Positions 54,131 through 63,711 of a stretch of DNA of 64,000 bases are shown here, in pieces. The notes beneath the pieces were generated by a model. That model searched no databases. It was not told where the DNA came from and saw only the letters and a program-made list of their open reading frames with translations. The first letter of the stretch is position 1; each line of letters opens with the position of its first letter. The position numbers and the translations under genes are program-made. Source of the DNA: Chitinophaga varians (GTDB lineage: Bacteria; Bacteroidota; Bacteroidia; Chitinophagales; Chitinophagaceae); contig NZ_JABAIA010000002.1 in assembly GCF_012641275.1 (NCBI RefSeq), positions 310,001 through 374,000 on the forward strand, read 5' to 3'.

Positions 54131-55126
54131 ATGAGAGAATCGTTGTTTATCAAGAAAAATTTGCCCCGCTGGAAACAGATCCAGGAGGAGCCAACAGAGG
54201 ACCCCGATGAAATGGCGGAAAGATTTGTTTCCTTACTGGATGATCTCTCTTATGCCAAAACATTCTATAGCTTCAGCAAAGTAACCCGCTATATCAACGG
54301 ACTGGCAGCCGGTATTTACCAGCGTATTTATCAGAACCGCAAAGAGGAAGTGGGCCGCTTTCAATTATTCTTCCGGTATGAACTGCCGCTGTTGTTCCGG
54401 CAGTATCACCGGCTGTTGTTGTTTACGCTTTGTTTTTTCCTGCTGTTCTGTATCATCGGCGCTTTTTCTTCTGCGCACGATGAAACATTTGTCAGGGGGT
54501 TTCTGGGAGATGAATATGTAAACATGACAGAACGGAACATCGCGAATAACGACCCTTTCGGCGTATATAAACAGGGCAATCCGTTGCTGATGTTCCTGCA
54601 GATAGCGATCAACAATATCCGGGTATCGCTGATGTGTTATGTAGGCGGTATCTTCCTCGGCGCAGGCTCGTTGTACCTGTTGCTGCACAACGGTATTATG
54701 CTCGGCGTATTCCAGTATATATTCTTTTCGCATGGCCTGGGCTTCAAGTCCATACTGGTGATCTGGATACACGGAACACTGGAAATATCCAGTATCGTTA
54801 TTTCCGGCTGCGCAGGAATTATTCTGGGAAAAAGCCTTCTGTTCCCCGGCACCCGCAAGCGGTTGGACTCCTTACGAAAAGGCGCTAAAGATGGTATCAA
54901 GATCATGGTGACTTTGATCCCTGTTTTCGTGGTGGCGGCTTTCCTGGAAGGCTTCGTGACCCGCTATACTGAAATGCCGTTGTGGCTTAGTCTTTTTATA
55001 CTCGCCGGTTCATTGTTTTTTATGATAGGCTACTTCGTTGTGTATCCTATCCGGCTGCACCGTAAAGGGTACCGCCTCAGTGAAAGCGGTAAAGTGATTG
55101 TTCCATTGCCCCGTTCAAAGCAGTAA
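54131..55126 (+). CDS. SpoIIM-like integral membrane protein
   Basis: 331 aa. A soluble N-terminal part of about 95 residues (FVSLLDDLSYAKTFYSFSKV) leads into five or six membrane helices, with the SpoIIM-like segments NNIRVSLMCYVGGIFLGAGSLY and HGTLEISSIVISGCAGIILG. SpoIIM of endospore formers belongs to a septal peptidoglycan machine; Bacteroidota do not sporulate, so the role differs. It is the first gene of a tightly packed five-gene operon. Confidence 0.85.
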   Translation: MRESLFIKKNLPRWKQIQEEPTEDPDEMAERFVSLLDDLSYAKTFYSFSKVTRYINGLAAGIYQRIYQNRKEEVGRFQLFFRYELPLLFRQYHRLLLFTLCFFLLFCIIGAFSSAHDETFVRGFLGDEYVNMTERNIANNDPFGVYKQGNPLLMFLQIAINNIRVSLMCYVGGIFLGAGSLYLLLHNGIMLGVFQYIFFSHGLGFKSILVIWIHGTLEISSIVISGCAGIILGKSLLFPGTRKRLDSLRKGAKDGIKIMVTLIPVFVVAAFLEGFVTRYTEMPLWLSLFILAGSLFFMIGYFVVYPIRLHRKGYRLSESGKVIVPLPRSKQ

Positions 55127-55131
55127 TTGTC

Positions 55132-55989
55132 ATGAGAAGCATTTGCAAAAAATATAGCTGGTCGCTGCTGTTGTTATGCCTGTTGGGCATAGCAATGAGG
55201 GGGACCGCACAGTCCGTTCCACCACCAACCGACCCGCCTCCGGCGATAGCTGTGCCGGCAGAAGATTCGGCGGCCGTTATTCCACCTGTTGAAACAGCTG
55301 CTGGTGAGGAAGGCGCGCAGGCGCAGACCGGGTCTTCTGTTCTGGACCAATATGGAGAAGAAGTAGAGCTCCCCCCGTTTGATAAAAGGGCGGTGCATGA
55401 AAATACCATGAGGGAACTGAAAGCAGACGACGACATGCAGTATCGTGATAACCCCGATAAAGACAAAAAAACGACCTCCGGGTTCGGAGAGGGCGTTGCC
55501 CGTTTTTTTGCTGCGTTGTTCTATTTTCTTTGGCGGTTTAGCTGGGTAATCCTCATCCTGTTATTAGCAGGGCTTGGTTACCTGTTGTACCGGTTTATGA
55601 AAAACAACGACCTGAGCATCTTCCGAAAACCCAAACTGGTAGATGGTCTGGAAGAAATACAGGAAGAAAACCTGCAAAGCGCGTCAGAATACGAAGAAAA
55701 AATCCGTGCAGCCATCGCTGCGGGAGAGATAAGACAGGCTATCCGCTGGTGGTACCTGTACACGTTGTTCCAACTGGCCAACCGCCAGCTGATTACTCCC
55801 GGCCGGGAAAAAACCAACAACGATTATCTGCGCAGCATGCGGAACACACCTTACTATAAAGCGTTTTCCACATTAACGCTGGACTATGAATATATCTGGT
55901 ACGGCGGATTTGAAATCAGTGCGGACAACTTCAGGACCATGGACCAGCAGTTCAGGGATTTTAATAACCAATTAGGCAAAGCTTCGTGA
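55132..55989 (+). CDS. DUF4129-type membrane protein
   Basis: 285 aa. Signal peptide about 1-25, then a Pro/Ala-rich stretch (PPPTDPPPAIAVPAED). One membrane helix lies at about 130-152. The cytosolic tail SASEYEEKIRAAIAAGEIRQAIRWWYLYTLFQLANR is the DUF4129 signature, with the C-terminal LDYEYIWYGGF. It follows the SpoIIM gene by five bases and overlaps the next by four, which supports one complex. Confidence 0.85.
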   Translation: MRSICKKYSWSLLLLCLLGIAMRGTAQSVPPPTDPPPAIAVPAEDSAAVIPPVETAAGEEGAQAQTGSSVLDQYGEEVELPPFDKRAVHENTMRELKADDDMQYRDNPDKDKKTTSGFGEGVARFFAALFYFLWRFSWVILILLLAGLGYLLYRFMKNNDLSIFRKPKLVDGLEEIQEENLQSASEYEEKIRAAIAAGEIRQAIRWWYLYTLFQLANRQLITPGREKTNNDYLRSMRNTPYYKAFSTLTLDYEYIWYGGFEISADNFRTMDQQFRDFNNQLGKAS

Positions 55990-57215
55990 AAAACAGGACC
56001 ACCTATATCATCATCGGCGTTGTATTGCTCCTGGTAATATTGCTGGCTTTTGTCGGCAAAAAGGGAACACTGAACAACGACCGGTTATCTACCAAAATGG
56101 AGAAATCATCTTTCTCCAGCAAGGATAAAAAGGCTGGTGGCGCTTATGTGGCCTTCAAAACGCTACCGGAACTTTTTACCCGCCACTCCGTGCAGGTAGT
56201 GACCAAACCCTTTGCCACCACCTATGCAAAGGAATCAGAACTGCGTTATGCGTACAACAACTATATCCTGGTGGCCAACGAGCTGTTCACAACGGAGAAA
56301 GATGTGGAGGCCATGATGGAATGTGTGTCCATCGGCAACTATCTTTTTCTGAGCGTGAATAAAATTGATCCGTTGCTGGCGAAGAAGCTGAAATGTAAAG
56401 TAGTGGAAGGGTACAATTATCAGCCGGGCGTTCCCACCAAAGTACAGGGATATAATGATCAGTCAGTGCCGCTGGACACGACTTACAGCTACAGCGGTAT
56501 GGTGGCCGGCAGTTATTTTTCTGCTATCGATACCGGCTATACGAAAGTACTGGGCAGCAATTTTAAAGGCAAACCCAACTTCATCCGGGTGGTACACGGG
56601 CGCGGCTGCTTTTTTATATCGCTGAACCCTTATACTTTCTCCAACTACTTCCTGCTGGAACAGGATAATGTCGGGGCGCTGGAAACGCAGTTGTCCTACA
56701 TGCCGGGAGATGCGTCCAATATTTACTGGGACGATTTCTACAGCCACCAGGACAGCGCACAGTCCGGCGATTTCAGCGAATGGCAGGTGCTGATGCGTTA
56801 TCCTTCGATGCGCTGGGCACTGTGGCTGTCGGTATTGTTGTTATTACTGTATGTGCTTTTTGAAGGAAAAAGAAGACAACGCATCATCCCTGATAAACCT
56901 GTGCTGGCCAACAATTCCCTTGAATTTGTGGATGCCATCGGCCAGTTGTATTATCAGCAGCACGATAACTTCAACCTGGCGCATAAAATGATATTGCATC
57001 TGTTGGAGTATATCCGTAACCGTTATTATCTGAATACCAATCACCTTAATGCACAGTTCATCGAGGCATTGTCCAAAAAGGCGGCCATGCCTGAGAATGA
57101 AGTAAAAGAGCTGATTAATATGGTGCATCATATTCAGCTGGCCGGACAGGTAAGCGACGAGCAACTACAACATTTTTATCAACGCATTCAACATTTTTAT
57201 TTAAATACGAAATAA
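55986..57215 (+). CDS. DUF4350 membrane protein, GTG start
   Basis: 409 aa. The GTG at 55986 overlaps the preceding TGA (GTGA). N-terminal membrane helix about 6-24, a large extracytoplasmic domain of the DUF4350 (GATase-like) kind (KAGGAYVAFKTLPELFTRH, IGNYLFLSVNKI), a second helix near 280-297 and a helical cytosolic C terminus. Its last stop shares one base with the next ATG. It is part of the MoxR operon; the role is unknown. Confidence 0.82.
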   Translation: MKNRTTYIIIGVVLLLVILLAFVGKKGTLNNDRLSTKMEKSSFSSKDKKAGGAYVAFKTLPELFTRHSVQVVTKPFATTYAKESELRYAYNNYILVANELFTTEKDVEAMMECVSIGNYLFLSVNKIDPLLAKKLKCKVVEGYNYQPGVPTKVQGYNDQSVPLDTTYSYSGMVAGSYFSAIDTGYTKVLGSNFKGKPNFIRVVHGRGCFFISLNPYTFSNYFLLEQDNVGALETQLSYMPGDASNIYWDDFYSHQDSAQSGDFSEWQVLMRYPSMRWALWLSVLLLLLYVLFEGKRRQRIIPDKPVLANNSLEFVDAIGQLYYQQHDNFNLAHKMILHLLEYIRNRYYLNTNHLNAQFIEALSKKAAMPENEVKELINMVHHIQLAGQVSDEQLQHFYQRIQHFYLNTK

Positions 57216-58195
57216 TGGACATCAATACCTTTCAACCCAGGACTGATTTTACCACCCTGCATGAAGGCGTGGAAGCTATCAGAGCACAGATTGGTCAAGT
57301 AATTGTGGGACAGCACCAGATGGTGGACCTGCTGATAGCGGGCCTGCTCACGCAAGGGCATGTACTGATTGAAGGGGTGCCGGGCGTGGCCAAAACACTG
57401 ACCGCCAAATTGCTGGCACAGTGTATAGACGCTGATTTCTCCAGGATACAGTTCACCCCCGACCTGATGCCGGCTGACGTGTTGGGCACCTCCGTATTCA
57501 ATCCGCAAACGCGGGAATTTGAATACAAAAAAGGACCCGTCTTCAGCAATATGGTACTGATAGATGAAATCAACCGTGCCCCTGCCAAAACTCAGTCGGC
57601 CCTTTTTGAGGTGATGGAAGAAAGGCAGATCACCAACGATGGTACGACTTACCAGCTGGACCGCCCGTTTATGGTAATTGCCACGCAGAACCCGATAGAG
57701 CAGGAAGGCACCTATCGTTTGCCGGAAGCACAGCTGGACCGCTTTCTTTTCAAAGTGGAGGTGAAATACCCCGACCTGAAGGAAGAAGTGGCAGTGCTGC
57801 AAAATGTACAACGGCTGAACGGCGCTACAGACCTGTCTACAGTAATAGCGAAAGTAGTGACGGCCACACAGATGATCGAATTCCAGAACCTGGTGCGCCA
57901 GGTAAGGATAGACGAAAAGCTGTTGCACTATATCGCTTCCATTATCCAGGAAACCCGTATGAACGCATCCTTGTACCTGGGCGCTTCACCGCGTGCATCC
58001 ATTGCCGTTATGAACTGCGCCAAAGCCATGGCTGCCATGCGTAACCGGGACTTTGTGGTGCCTGATGACATCGTGGAAATGATCCCCCACGTATTGCGTC
58101 ACCGCATTATGCTGACACCGGAAAAAGAAATGGAAGGTATCCGTACGGACGATGTGATCGCACAGATCATCAAGATGGTAGAGGTTCCCAGATAA
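57215..58195 (+). CDS. MoxR-family AAA+ ATPase
   Basis: 326 aa. The Walker A reads GVPGVAKT (common MoxR form with Ala before Lys-Thr) and the Walker B MVLIDEINRAPAKTQSALFEVMEE. QNPIEQEGTYRLPEAQLDRF is sensor 1/arginine finger region. MoxR ATPases act as chaperones that mature or activate partner complexes, often with a DUF58/VWA protein as here. Targets of this one are unknown. The start overlaps the DUF4350 stop by one base. Confidence 0.93.
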   Translation: MDINTFQPRTDFTTLHEGVEAIRAQIGQVIVGQHQMVDLLIAGLLTQGHVLIEGVPGVAKTLTAKLLAQCIDADFSRIQFTPDLMPADVLGTSVFNPQTREFEYKKGPVFSNMVLIDEINRAPAKTQSALFEVMEERQITNDGTTYQLDRPFMVIATQNPIEQEGTYRLPEAQLDRFLFKVEVKYPDLKEEVAVLQNVQRLNGATDLSTVIAKVVTATQMIEFQNLVRQVRIDEKLLHYIASIIQETRMNASLYLGASPRASIAVMNCAKAMAAMRNRDFVVPDDIVEMIPHVLRHRIMLTPEKEMEGIRTDDVIAQIIKMVEVPR

Positions 58196-58206
58196 GCTGA
58201 TTGTAT

Positions 58207-59559
58207 ATGTCTTCAACTGTAAAAAACAACTTGTATCAGCAGCTGTTTTTCAGCAATCGCCTGTACATGGGACTGGGGGCCAACATCCTGTTGTTCATCA
58301 TTTCCTTTTTTGTACCGGGGCTGTTCAATGTTGCCATATTGATTTTTGTGGTACTGCTGGTATTACTGGTGCTGGACATGATATTGCTGGTGCTGAGACC
58401 GGCCAATATCTTCCAGGCCGTGCGTACAGCCAGTCCCCGCTTTAGTAACGGGGATGAAAACGACGTAGTGGTCGCCTGCACCAACCGTTATCCTTTTCCG
58501 GTGTCTGCAACACTGGTGGAAGAGCTGCCATTCCAGTTCCAGGACCGTAATTTCGCTATGAAAGCGAAGTTGGGCGCCGGTGAAGCGTATGAATTCAGGT
58601 ATAAGCTGCGTCCTGTGGAAAGAGGCGTATATCATTTCGGATATACCTATATTTTTGTACAGAGCGCGCTGGGTATCGTTAACCGCCGCTTCGTCTTCAA
58701 CACCGAACAGGATGTGCAGGTGTATCCCAGCTTTCAGCAGTTGCGGCATTTCTCCCTGTATTCCTATATGAACCGGCTCAATGAGATAGGGGTGCATAAA
58801 CGTCGTGTAATTGGCCACAGTATGGAGTTTGATCATATCAAGCCGTATACGAAGGGGGATGATGTGCGTATGCTCAACTGGAAAGCGACCGCCCGTTCCG
58901 GTAACCTGATGGTAAACAACTATGTGGAAGAAAAATCACAGCAGGTATACTGTGTGATCGACAAGGGACGTACCATGAAGATGCCTTTTGACGGACTGAC
59001 GTTGTTGGACTATGCCATCAATGCTTCGCTGGTATTCAGCAATGTGGCGTTAGGCAAAGGCGACAGGGCAGGACTGGTAACGTATAATGAAGGTGCCGTG
59101 GAAGTGTTGCCGGCGAGCAATAAAAAAGTGCAGCTCAACAAGATACTGGAGTTGTTGTATTCGCAGGAAACACAATGGAAGGAGAGTGACCTGGAAGCAT
59201 TAAGCGTACAGTTACGCAGTCATTTATCACAACGTTCCCTGCTGATATTATTCACCAATTTTGAATCGATGTCCAGCCTGCAGCGGCAGCTGCCTTATCT
59301 GCGGCGGCTGGCGAAGTACCACCTGGTGCTGGTCGTGTTTTTTGAGAATACGGAACTGAAGCGGATAACAGAGCAGGAGGCCGTGGACGTGGAAGCTATT
59401 TACAAGCAGACTATTGCGCAGAAGTTTGCCTACGATAAGAAACTGATCGTGAAAGAGCTGGCCAAATACGGCATTATGTCTTTATTGAGTACGCCGGAGC
59501 ATCTGACGCTGAATGTGGTCAACAAATACCTGGAGCTGAAGGCGCGTACGCTGATTTAA
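58207..59559 (+). CDS. DUF58 protein (VWA-like)
   Basis: 450 aa from the ATG at 58207. Two N-terminal membrane helices (about 23-65), a beta-rich middle, then the DUF58 motif KPYTKGDDVRMLNWKATARS near 216-235 and a VWA-like fold (VYCVIDKGRTM, DYAINASLVFSNVALGKGDR). The first metal site lacks the full DxSxS pattern (DKGRT), as in other DUF58. Members pair with MoxR. It is last in the operon; the stop lies two bases from the convergent gene. Confidence 0.9.
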   Translation: MSSTVKNNLYQQLFFSNRLYMGLGANILLFIISFFVPGLFNVAILIFVVLLVLLVLDMILLVLRPANIFQAVRTASPRFSNGDENDVVVACTNRYPFPVSATLVEELPFQFQDRNFAMKAKLGAGEAYEFRYKLRPVERGVYHFGYTYIFVQSALGIVNRRFVFNTEQDVQVYPSFQQLRHFSLYSYMNRLNEIGVHKRRVIGHSMEFDHIKPYTKGDDVRMLNWKATARSGNLMVNNYVEEKSQQVYCVIDKGRTMKMPFDGLTLLDYAINASLVFSNVALGKGDRAGLVTYNEGAVEVLPASNKKVQLNKILELLYSQETQWKESDLEALSVQLRSHLSQRSLLILFTNFESMSSLQRQLPYLRRLAKYHLVLVVFFENTELKRITEQEAVDVEAIYKQTIAQKFAYDKKLIVKELAKYGIMSLLSTPEHLTLNVVNKYLELKARTLI

Positions 59560-59561
59560 TG

Positions 59562-60245
59562 TTATTGACGCCGGCCCCGTGGCCTTGTCTGTCCCGGTGG
59601 GGGCGGCAGTTCGGGGTCGGGCATTATTTTGACAGGTACTTCTGAACGGATATACAGGTTGGGGTTGGCTTTGTACCATGCTTCCATCATCACTGCCTTT
59701 GCCGTATCATTTTGTTCCACCAATACATCCTGACCGATAACGGTACCGGCAGAAGTCCGGAACCGCAGTTGTACGGTATCCAGCGGCAGTACCCGCCCGC
59801 TGCTGAATTTCCCCTCTACGTTCATATAATAGCGGATGTTACGTTTAATGCTGTCCGCATAATGGTTGAAACGCATACCTACCAGGTAAGGCAGGGTCAG
59901 TGTATTTGACAGGGACGTATTTCCTTCCCCGTTAACGGTAATGGTTACACGATAATGGTCCTTTACCAGTTGCATGCGGTTGAAATAAAGGATACCGTCC
60001 CGGATATTGCCGTTGGACGTGCTGACCTGTATTTTATTCCAGCGGAGGTTGCCGCGCAACATGCCGGTGGTTTGGCGGCTGCTGCTGTCGCTATATACGA
60101 GTTCCACGCCGACAGGCACCCGGTCATAGAGTTCGGACACGGCGGTGGTATCGTACCACACGTTGATACGTGCCACTTTTGTCTGTTGGGCATGTGCCAG
60201 CAGTGTGAGCAGCAGAGATATGGACAGCAGCAGGTGTTTTTTCAA
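59562..60245 (-). CDS. Exported protein of unknown function, TTG start
   Basis: 227 aa. The start is TTG at 60245: the frame closes 12 bases upstream, at the ribE stop codon, and TTG gives a clean signal peptide (KKHLLLSISLLLTLLAHAQQ). The mature part is beta rich with RINVWYDTTAVSELYDRVPVG, and the C terminus is Pro/Arg rich (PPPPGQTRPRGRRQ). I do not recognise the family. It probably shares a transcript with ribE. Confidence 0.65.
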   Translation of the reverse strand: MKKHLLLSISLLLTLLAHAQQTKVARINVWYDTTAVSELYDRVPVGVELVYSDSSSRQTTGMLRGNLRWNKIQVSTSNGNIRDGILYFNRMQLVKDHYRVTITVNGEGNTSLSNTLTLPYLVGMRFNHYADSIKRNIRYYMNVEGKFSSGRVLPLDTVQLRFRTSAGTVIGQDVLVEQNDTAKAVMMEAWYKANPNLYIRSEVPVKIMPDPELPPPPGQTRPRGRRQ

Positions 60246-60257
60246 AGTCTTTATTGT

Positions 60258-60845
60258 TTATCGCACCGCCATTTGTCTGGCTACGTATTTACCCAGAATA
60301 TCAAACTCCAGGTTAACGAGGTGTCCGGGGTGCATGAATTGTACGTTGGTGAATGCGAACGTATATGGTATAATGGCCACAGAAAATTCTTTCTCCGTGA
60401 TATCGAATACGGTAAGGCTGATGCCATTCATGCAGATGCTTCCTTTTTCCACTATCAGGCCGGCGTTGGCGGTAGGATAGGTGAAGCGGTACAGCCAGCT
60501 GCCGTTTTGCTCCTGGCGGGAAACGCAGGTGCCGGTGCCATCCACGTGGCCTTGCACGAGGTGCCCGTCTATACGGCCGTTGAAGACCATGGCCCTTTCC
60601 AGGTTGACTTTAGCGCCTGGCACCAGCAGTGACAGATTGGTTTTCTGTAACGTTTCCGCGACAGCTACCACTTCGTAGGTATCGCCCTGAATGTTGGTAA
60701 CGGTAAGGCATACACCGTTATGGGAAACGCTCTGGTCTATTTTGAGTTCACCGGCAATGGACGACTTGATATTGATAATGAGATTACCGCCGTCTTTGCG
60801 GGTGGACATAACTTCTCCTGTTGTTTCAATGATTCCTGTGAACAT
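60258..60845 (-). CDS. ribE: Riboflavin synthase alpha chain
   Basis: 195 aa with two lumazine-binding repeats: MFTGIIETTGEV at the start with SHNGVCLTV, and the second with VEKGSICMNGISLTVFD. It turns two 6,7-dimethyl-8-ribityllumazine into riboflavin plus the pyrimidine. It is followed 12 bases later by a secreted protein gene on the same strand and preceded by the adenosyltransferase gene (22-base gap), so an operon is likely. Confidence 0.95.
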   Translation of the reverse strand: MFTGIIETTGEVMSTRKDGGNLIINIKSSIAGELKIDQSVSHNGVCLTVTNIQGDTYEVVAVAETLQKTNLSLLVPGAKVNLERAMVFNGRIDGHLVQGHVDGTGTCVSRQEQNGSWLYRFTYPTANAGLIVEKGSICMNGISLTVFDITEKEFSVAIIPYTFAFTNVQFMHPGHLVNLEFDILGKYVARQMAVR

Positions 60846-60866
60846 GCAGCGAATTTAAGAAAAAAA

Positions 60867-61427
60867 CTATACCCTTGGTTTCCAGGGGATTTCTTCCACG
60901 CCCAGCTTGTGGCCGGTCCAGCGGGCCAATACAAAGAGGTAGTCACTCAGGCGGTTGATGTATTTAAGGACCAGCGGTTCGATGAACATCTCCTGTTCCT
61001 GCATGCCTACGCAGAGCCTTTCAGTGCGGCGGCATACACAGCGGGCGATATGGCAGGTGGACACGGCCACATGTCCGCCTGGCAGAATGAAGTGTTTCAT
61101 GGGGGGCAGTTCTTCATTCATTTTATCGATGCTGGTTTCCAGCAGTAGGATATCTGCTTCGTGGAGGTCGGGGATGCGCATTTTCGTTTCTTTGTCCGGA
61201 TCGCAGGCGAGCGCTGCGCCGACGGTGAACAGGCGGTCCTGTATTTCCTTCAGCAGTGTTTTGGTGTCCGGATCTGCCATGTAATCGTTGACCAGACCGA
61301 TATAGGAGTTCAGTTCGTCTACGGTGCCATAGGCATCTATGCGGAGATCGCTCTTGGGTACTTTGGTACCGCCTATCAGGGAGGTTTTGCCTTTATCCCC
61401 TGTTTTGGTGTATATTTTAAGAGACAT
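60867..61427 (-). CDS. Cob(I)alamin adenosyltransferase, PduO type
   Basis: 186 aa from the ATG at 61427 (the frame is open 30 codons upstream). The ATP-binding start IYTKTGDKGKTSLIGGTKVPK is the PduO hallmark. GTVDELNSYIG and the Arg-rich CRRTERLCV helix follow. It makes adenosylcobalamin from cob(I)alamin and ATP. Lying between the LolD-type ATPase gene and ribE, its context gives no partner enzyme. Confidence 0.9.
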   Translation of the reverse strand: MSLKIYTKTGDKGKTSLIGGTKVPKSDLRIDAYGTVDELNSYIGLVNDYMADPDTKTLLKEIQDRLFTVGAALACDPDKETKMRIPDLHEADILLLETSIDKMNEELPPMKHFILPGGHVAVSTCHIARCVCRRTERLCVGMQEQEMFIEPLVLKYINRLSDYLFVLARWTGHKLGVEEIPWKPRV

Positions 61428-61461
61428 GTCTTTTTTCTGCAAAATACGAATTACGCAGCGG

Positions 61462-62175
61462 TCATGATTTGAGCAGGGCTTCTTTTTTCTCGTTGACCCT
61501 GTCAGACTCGATGACACCGTCTCTCAGGCGGATGATCCTTCTGGCGTGATCGGCAATATCTTCTTCGTGCGTCACCAGTACGACGGTGTTGCCCGAAGCG
61601 TGGATGCTACCGAATATGTCCATGATTTCGATGGAGGTTTTGGTATCGAGGTTACCGGTCGGTTCATCGGCCAGGATGAGGGAGGGATCGTTCACGAGGG
61701 CACGGGCGATGGCCACACGCTGGCACTGTCCACCAGACAGTTCGTTGGGTTTGTGTTTGTAACGGTCGCCCAGTTTTACTCTTTCGAGCATTTCGCGGGC
61801 TTTTTCCTCCCTTTCTTTTTTACCGATACCTGCGTAGATGAGGGGGATGGCCACATTTTCGAGAGCGGTAAGGCGGGGCATGAGGTTGAACTGTTGGAAA
61901 ACGAAGCCGATTTCTTTACCGCGAACGCCGGCCAGGTCGTTGTCTGCCATGGTGCTGACGTCGTGGCCGCTCAGGATATATTTGCCGGCGGTGGGGGAGT
62001 CCAGGCATCCGAGAATGTTCATCAGCGTGGATTTACCGGAGCCGGAAGGTCCCATCAGGGCAACATACTCGTTTTTAAAGATGTCCAGGGATACCCCCTT
62101 CAGTACCGGTAGCTCATTTTTACCTAAAAAATAGCTTTTTCTGATGTCTTCCAGGTGGATAACGGACTTTTGCAT
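61462..62175 (-). CDS. LolD/MacB-type ABC transporter ATPase
   Basis: 237 aa. Walker [10 protein letters not shown] (42-50), the signature [15 protein letters not shown], Walker [13 protein letters not shown] and the H-loop [10 protein letters not shown] are all present. The LolD/MacB branch powers lipoprotein release or other FtsX-type permeases. A LolC/E-like permease is encoded 16 kb away; pairing is inferred. It is preceded by gatC with a four-base gap. Confidence 0.92.
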   Translation of the reverse strand: MQKSVIHLEDIRKSYFLGKNELPVLKGVSLDIFKNEYVALMGPSGSGKSTLMNILGCLDSPTAGKYILSGHDVSTMADNDLAGVRGKEIGFVFQQFNLMPRLTALENVAIPLIYAGIGKKEREEKAREMLERVKLGDRYKHKPNELSGGQCQRVAIARALVNDPSLILADEPTGNLDTKTSIEIMDIFGSIHASGNTVVLVTHEEDIADHARRIIRLRDGVIESDRVNEKKEALLKS

Positions 62176-62179
62176 GTGG

Positions 62180-62470
62180 TTATTTCTTTATGACTTTCGG
62201 TACCTCAAAGTATTCAGAGGTGGCCGCAGGTGCGTTTTGAAGGCCTTCTTCCCGGGTGATGGTGGTCGTCACCTTGTCTTCCCGGAAAACATTATAGTCA
62301 GCAGTAAGATGTAACAACGGTTTTACATCGGTAGTGTCCAGTTCATTGAGTTTCTCCACAAAGGTGATCATCCGCTGAAGGTCGCCACGGATGGCGGTTT
62401 TCTCCTGCTCGTTGAATTCCAGTCTGGCGAGGTCGGCTAACTGTTGTACCAGGGCGTCGTTCACTTCCAT
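62180..62470 (-). CDS. gatC: Asp/Glu-tRNA amidotransferase subunit C
   Basis: 96 aa from the ATG at 62470 (a TTG two codons earlier is possible). The family features [13 protein letters not shown] and [17 protein letters not shown] are clear. GatC supports the GatAB amidotransferase that makes Gln-tRNA(Gln) and Asn-tRNA(Asn). gatA/gatB are not beside it. It is the first gene of the gatC-ATPase unit. Confidence 0.93.
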   Translation of the reverse strand: MEVNDALVQQLADLARLEFNEQEKTAIRGDLQRMITFVEKLNELDTTDVKPLLHLTADYNVFREDKVTTTITREEGLQNAPAATSEYFEVPKVIKK

Positions 62471-62656
62471 AATCAAATTAAATCAAAAAATAATAAAATG
62501 TAATAGCCAAAATGATGGTATATCAAAAATAGGGATAAACGGAGAGCTTTCAGCTGCCTGCCATCGCCTTTTTGCACATTTTATGATATTTTTTTACAGA
62601 TCAGCAGGCAAGGGAATATTAAAAGCTAACAGCTATTCTTTAAATTGCGCCCTGTT

Positions 62657-63667
62657 ATGGCTACAGAAAAAGAAATTGTGGTGAGCGGCATACGCCCCAC
62701 CGGTTATTTGCATTTAGGCAATTATTTTGGCGCGATCCGTAATTATATCCGGATGCAGGAAGAGTTTGACTGCTACTTTTTTGTGGCGGACTGGCATTCG
62801 CTGACGACCCATCCGAACCCGAAAGACCTGCAAGCCAATGTGATGCGGGTGCTGGCGGAAAACATCGCTTCCGGCCTCGACCCGGAAAAAGTGACCCTGT
62901 ACGCCCAAAGCCATGTACCGGAAATAGCAGAGCTGTATCTGCTGATGAATATGCTGGCTTATAAAGGTGAGCTGGAAAAAGTACCTACGTTTAAAGACAA
63001 GGTAAGATTGCAGCCCGAAAACGTGAACGCCGGCCTGTTGACCTATCCGGTGCTCATGAGCGTGGACATTCTTATTCAACGTGCCGTGAAAGTGCCGGTG
63101 GGCAAAGACCAGGGACAACACCTGGAAATGGCCCGCAACTTCGCGCAGCGTTTTAATAACCGTTATGGTGAGCTGTTCCCTGAACCGGTGGCTTTCAACT
63201 ATGGTGATAACCTTGTGCGTATTCTGAGCCTCGATGGTAAAGGTGGTAAAATGAGCAAGAGTGAAAATGAAATGTCTACCATTTACCTGTCAGACGATGA
63301 TGAAAAGATCCGTCAGAAATTGAAAAAGGCTAAAACCGACAGTGGCAGCGGCATACCCGGCGAACCTATGCCGGAATCCGTAGCTAACCTGGTTGAAATC
63401 ATGAAACTGGTATCTGCTCCTGATACCGTTCAGTTTTATGTTGATGCTTTTAATGCCGGCACCATCCGCTATGGAGATATGAAAACACAGCTGGGAGAAG
63501 ATATGGTGAAATTTATTGCACCTATCCGCGAAAAAGCGAAAGACTTGCAGGAAAATCGCGCTTATCTGCATAAGATCATGAAAGAAGGAGCTGAAAAAGC
63601 ACGGGCAAATGCGGCACAAACTTTGCAACAGGCGAGAAATCTCATTGGTTTAAACTATTTTGAGTAA
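62657..63667 (+). CDS. trpS: Tryptophanyl-tRNA synthetase
   Basis: 336 aa from the ATG at 62657; a TTG 12 bases earlier is in frame but less likely. The class I motifs are HLGN (19-22, HIGH equivalent) in GIRPTGYLHLGNYFGA and KMSKS at 198-202. It charges tRNA-Trp. It is divergent from gatC across a roughly 186-base AT-rich spacer. Confidence 0.96.
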   Translation: MATEKEIVVSGIRPTGYLHLGNYFGAIRNYIRMQEEFDCYFFVADWHSLTTHPNPKDLQANVMRVLAENIASGLDPEKVTLYAQSHVPEIAELYLLMNMLAYKGELEKVPTFKDKVRLQPENVNAGLLTYPVLMSVDILIQRAVKVPVGKDQGQHLEMARNFAQRFNNRYGELFPEPVAFNYGDNLVRILSLDGKGGKMSKSENEMSTIYLSDDDEKIRQKLKKAKTDSGSGIPGEPMPESVANLVEIMKLVSAPDTVQFYVDAFNAGTIRYGDMKTQLGEDMVKFIAPIREKAKDLQENRAYLHKIMKEGAEKARANAAQTLQQARNLIGLNYFE

Positions 63668-63711
63668 CCACAACTGTCAGCATTTTTCAGTATTCACGAC
63701 CTTTCATTAGC

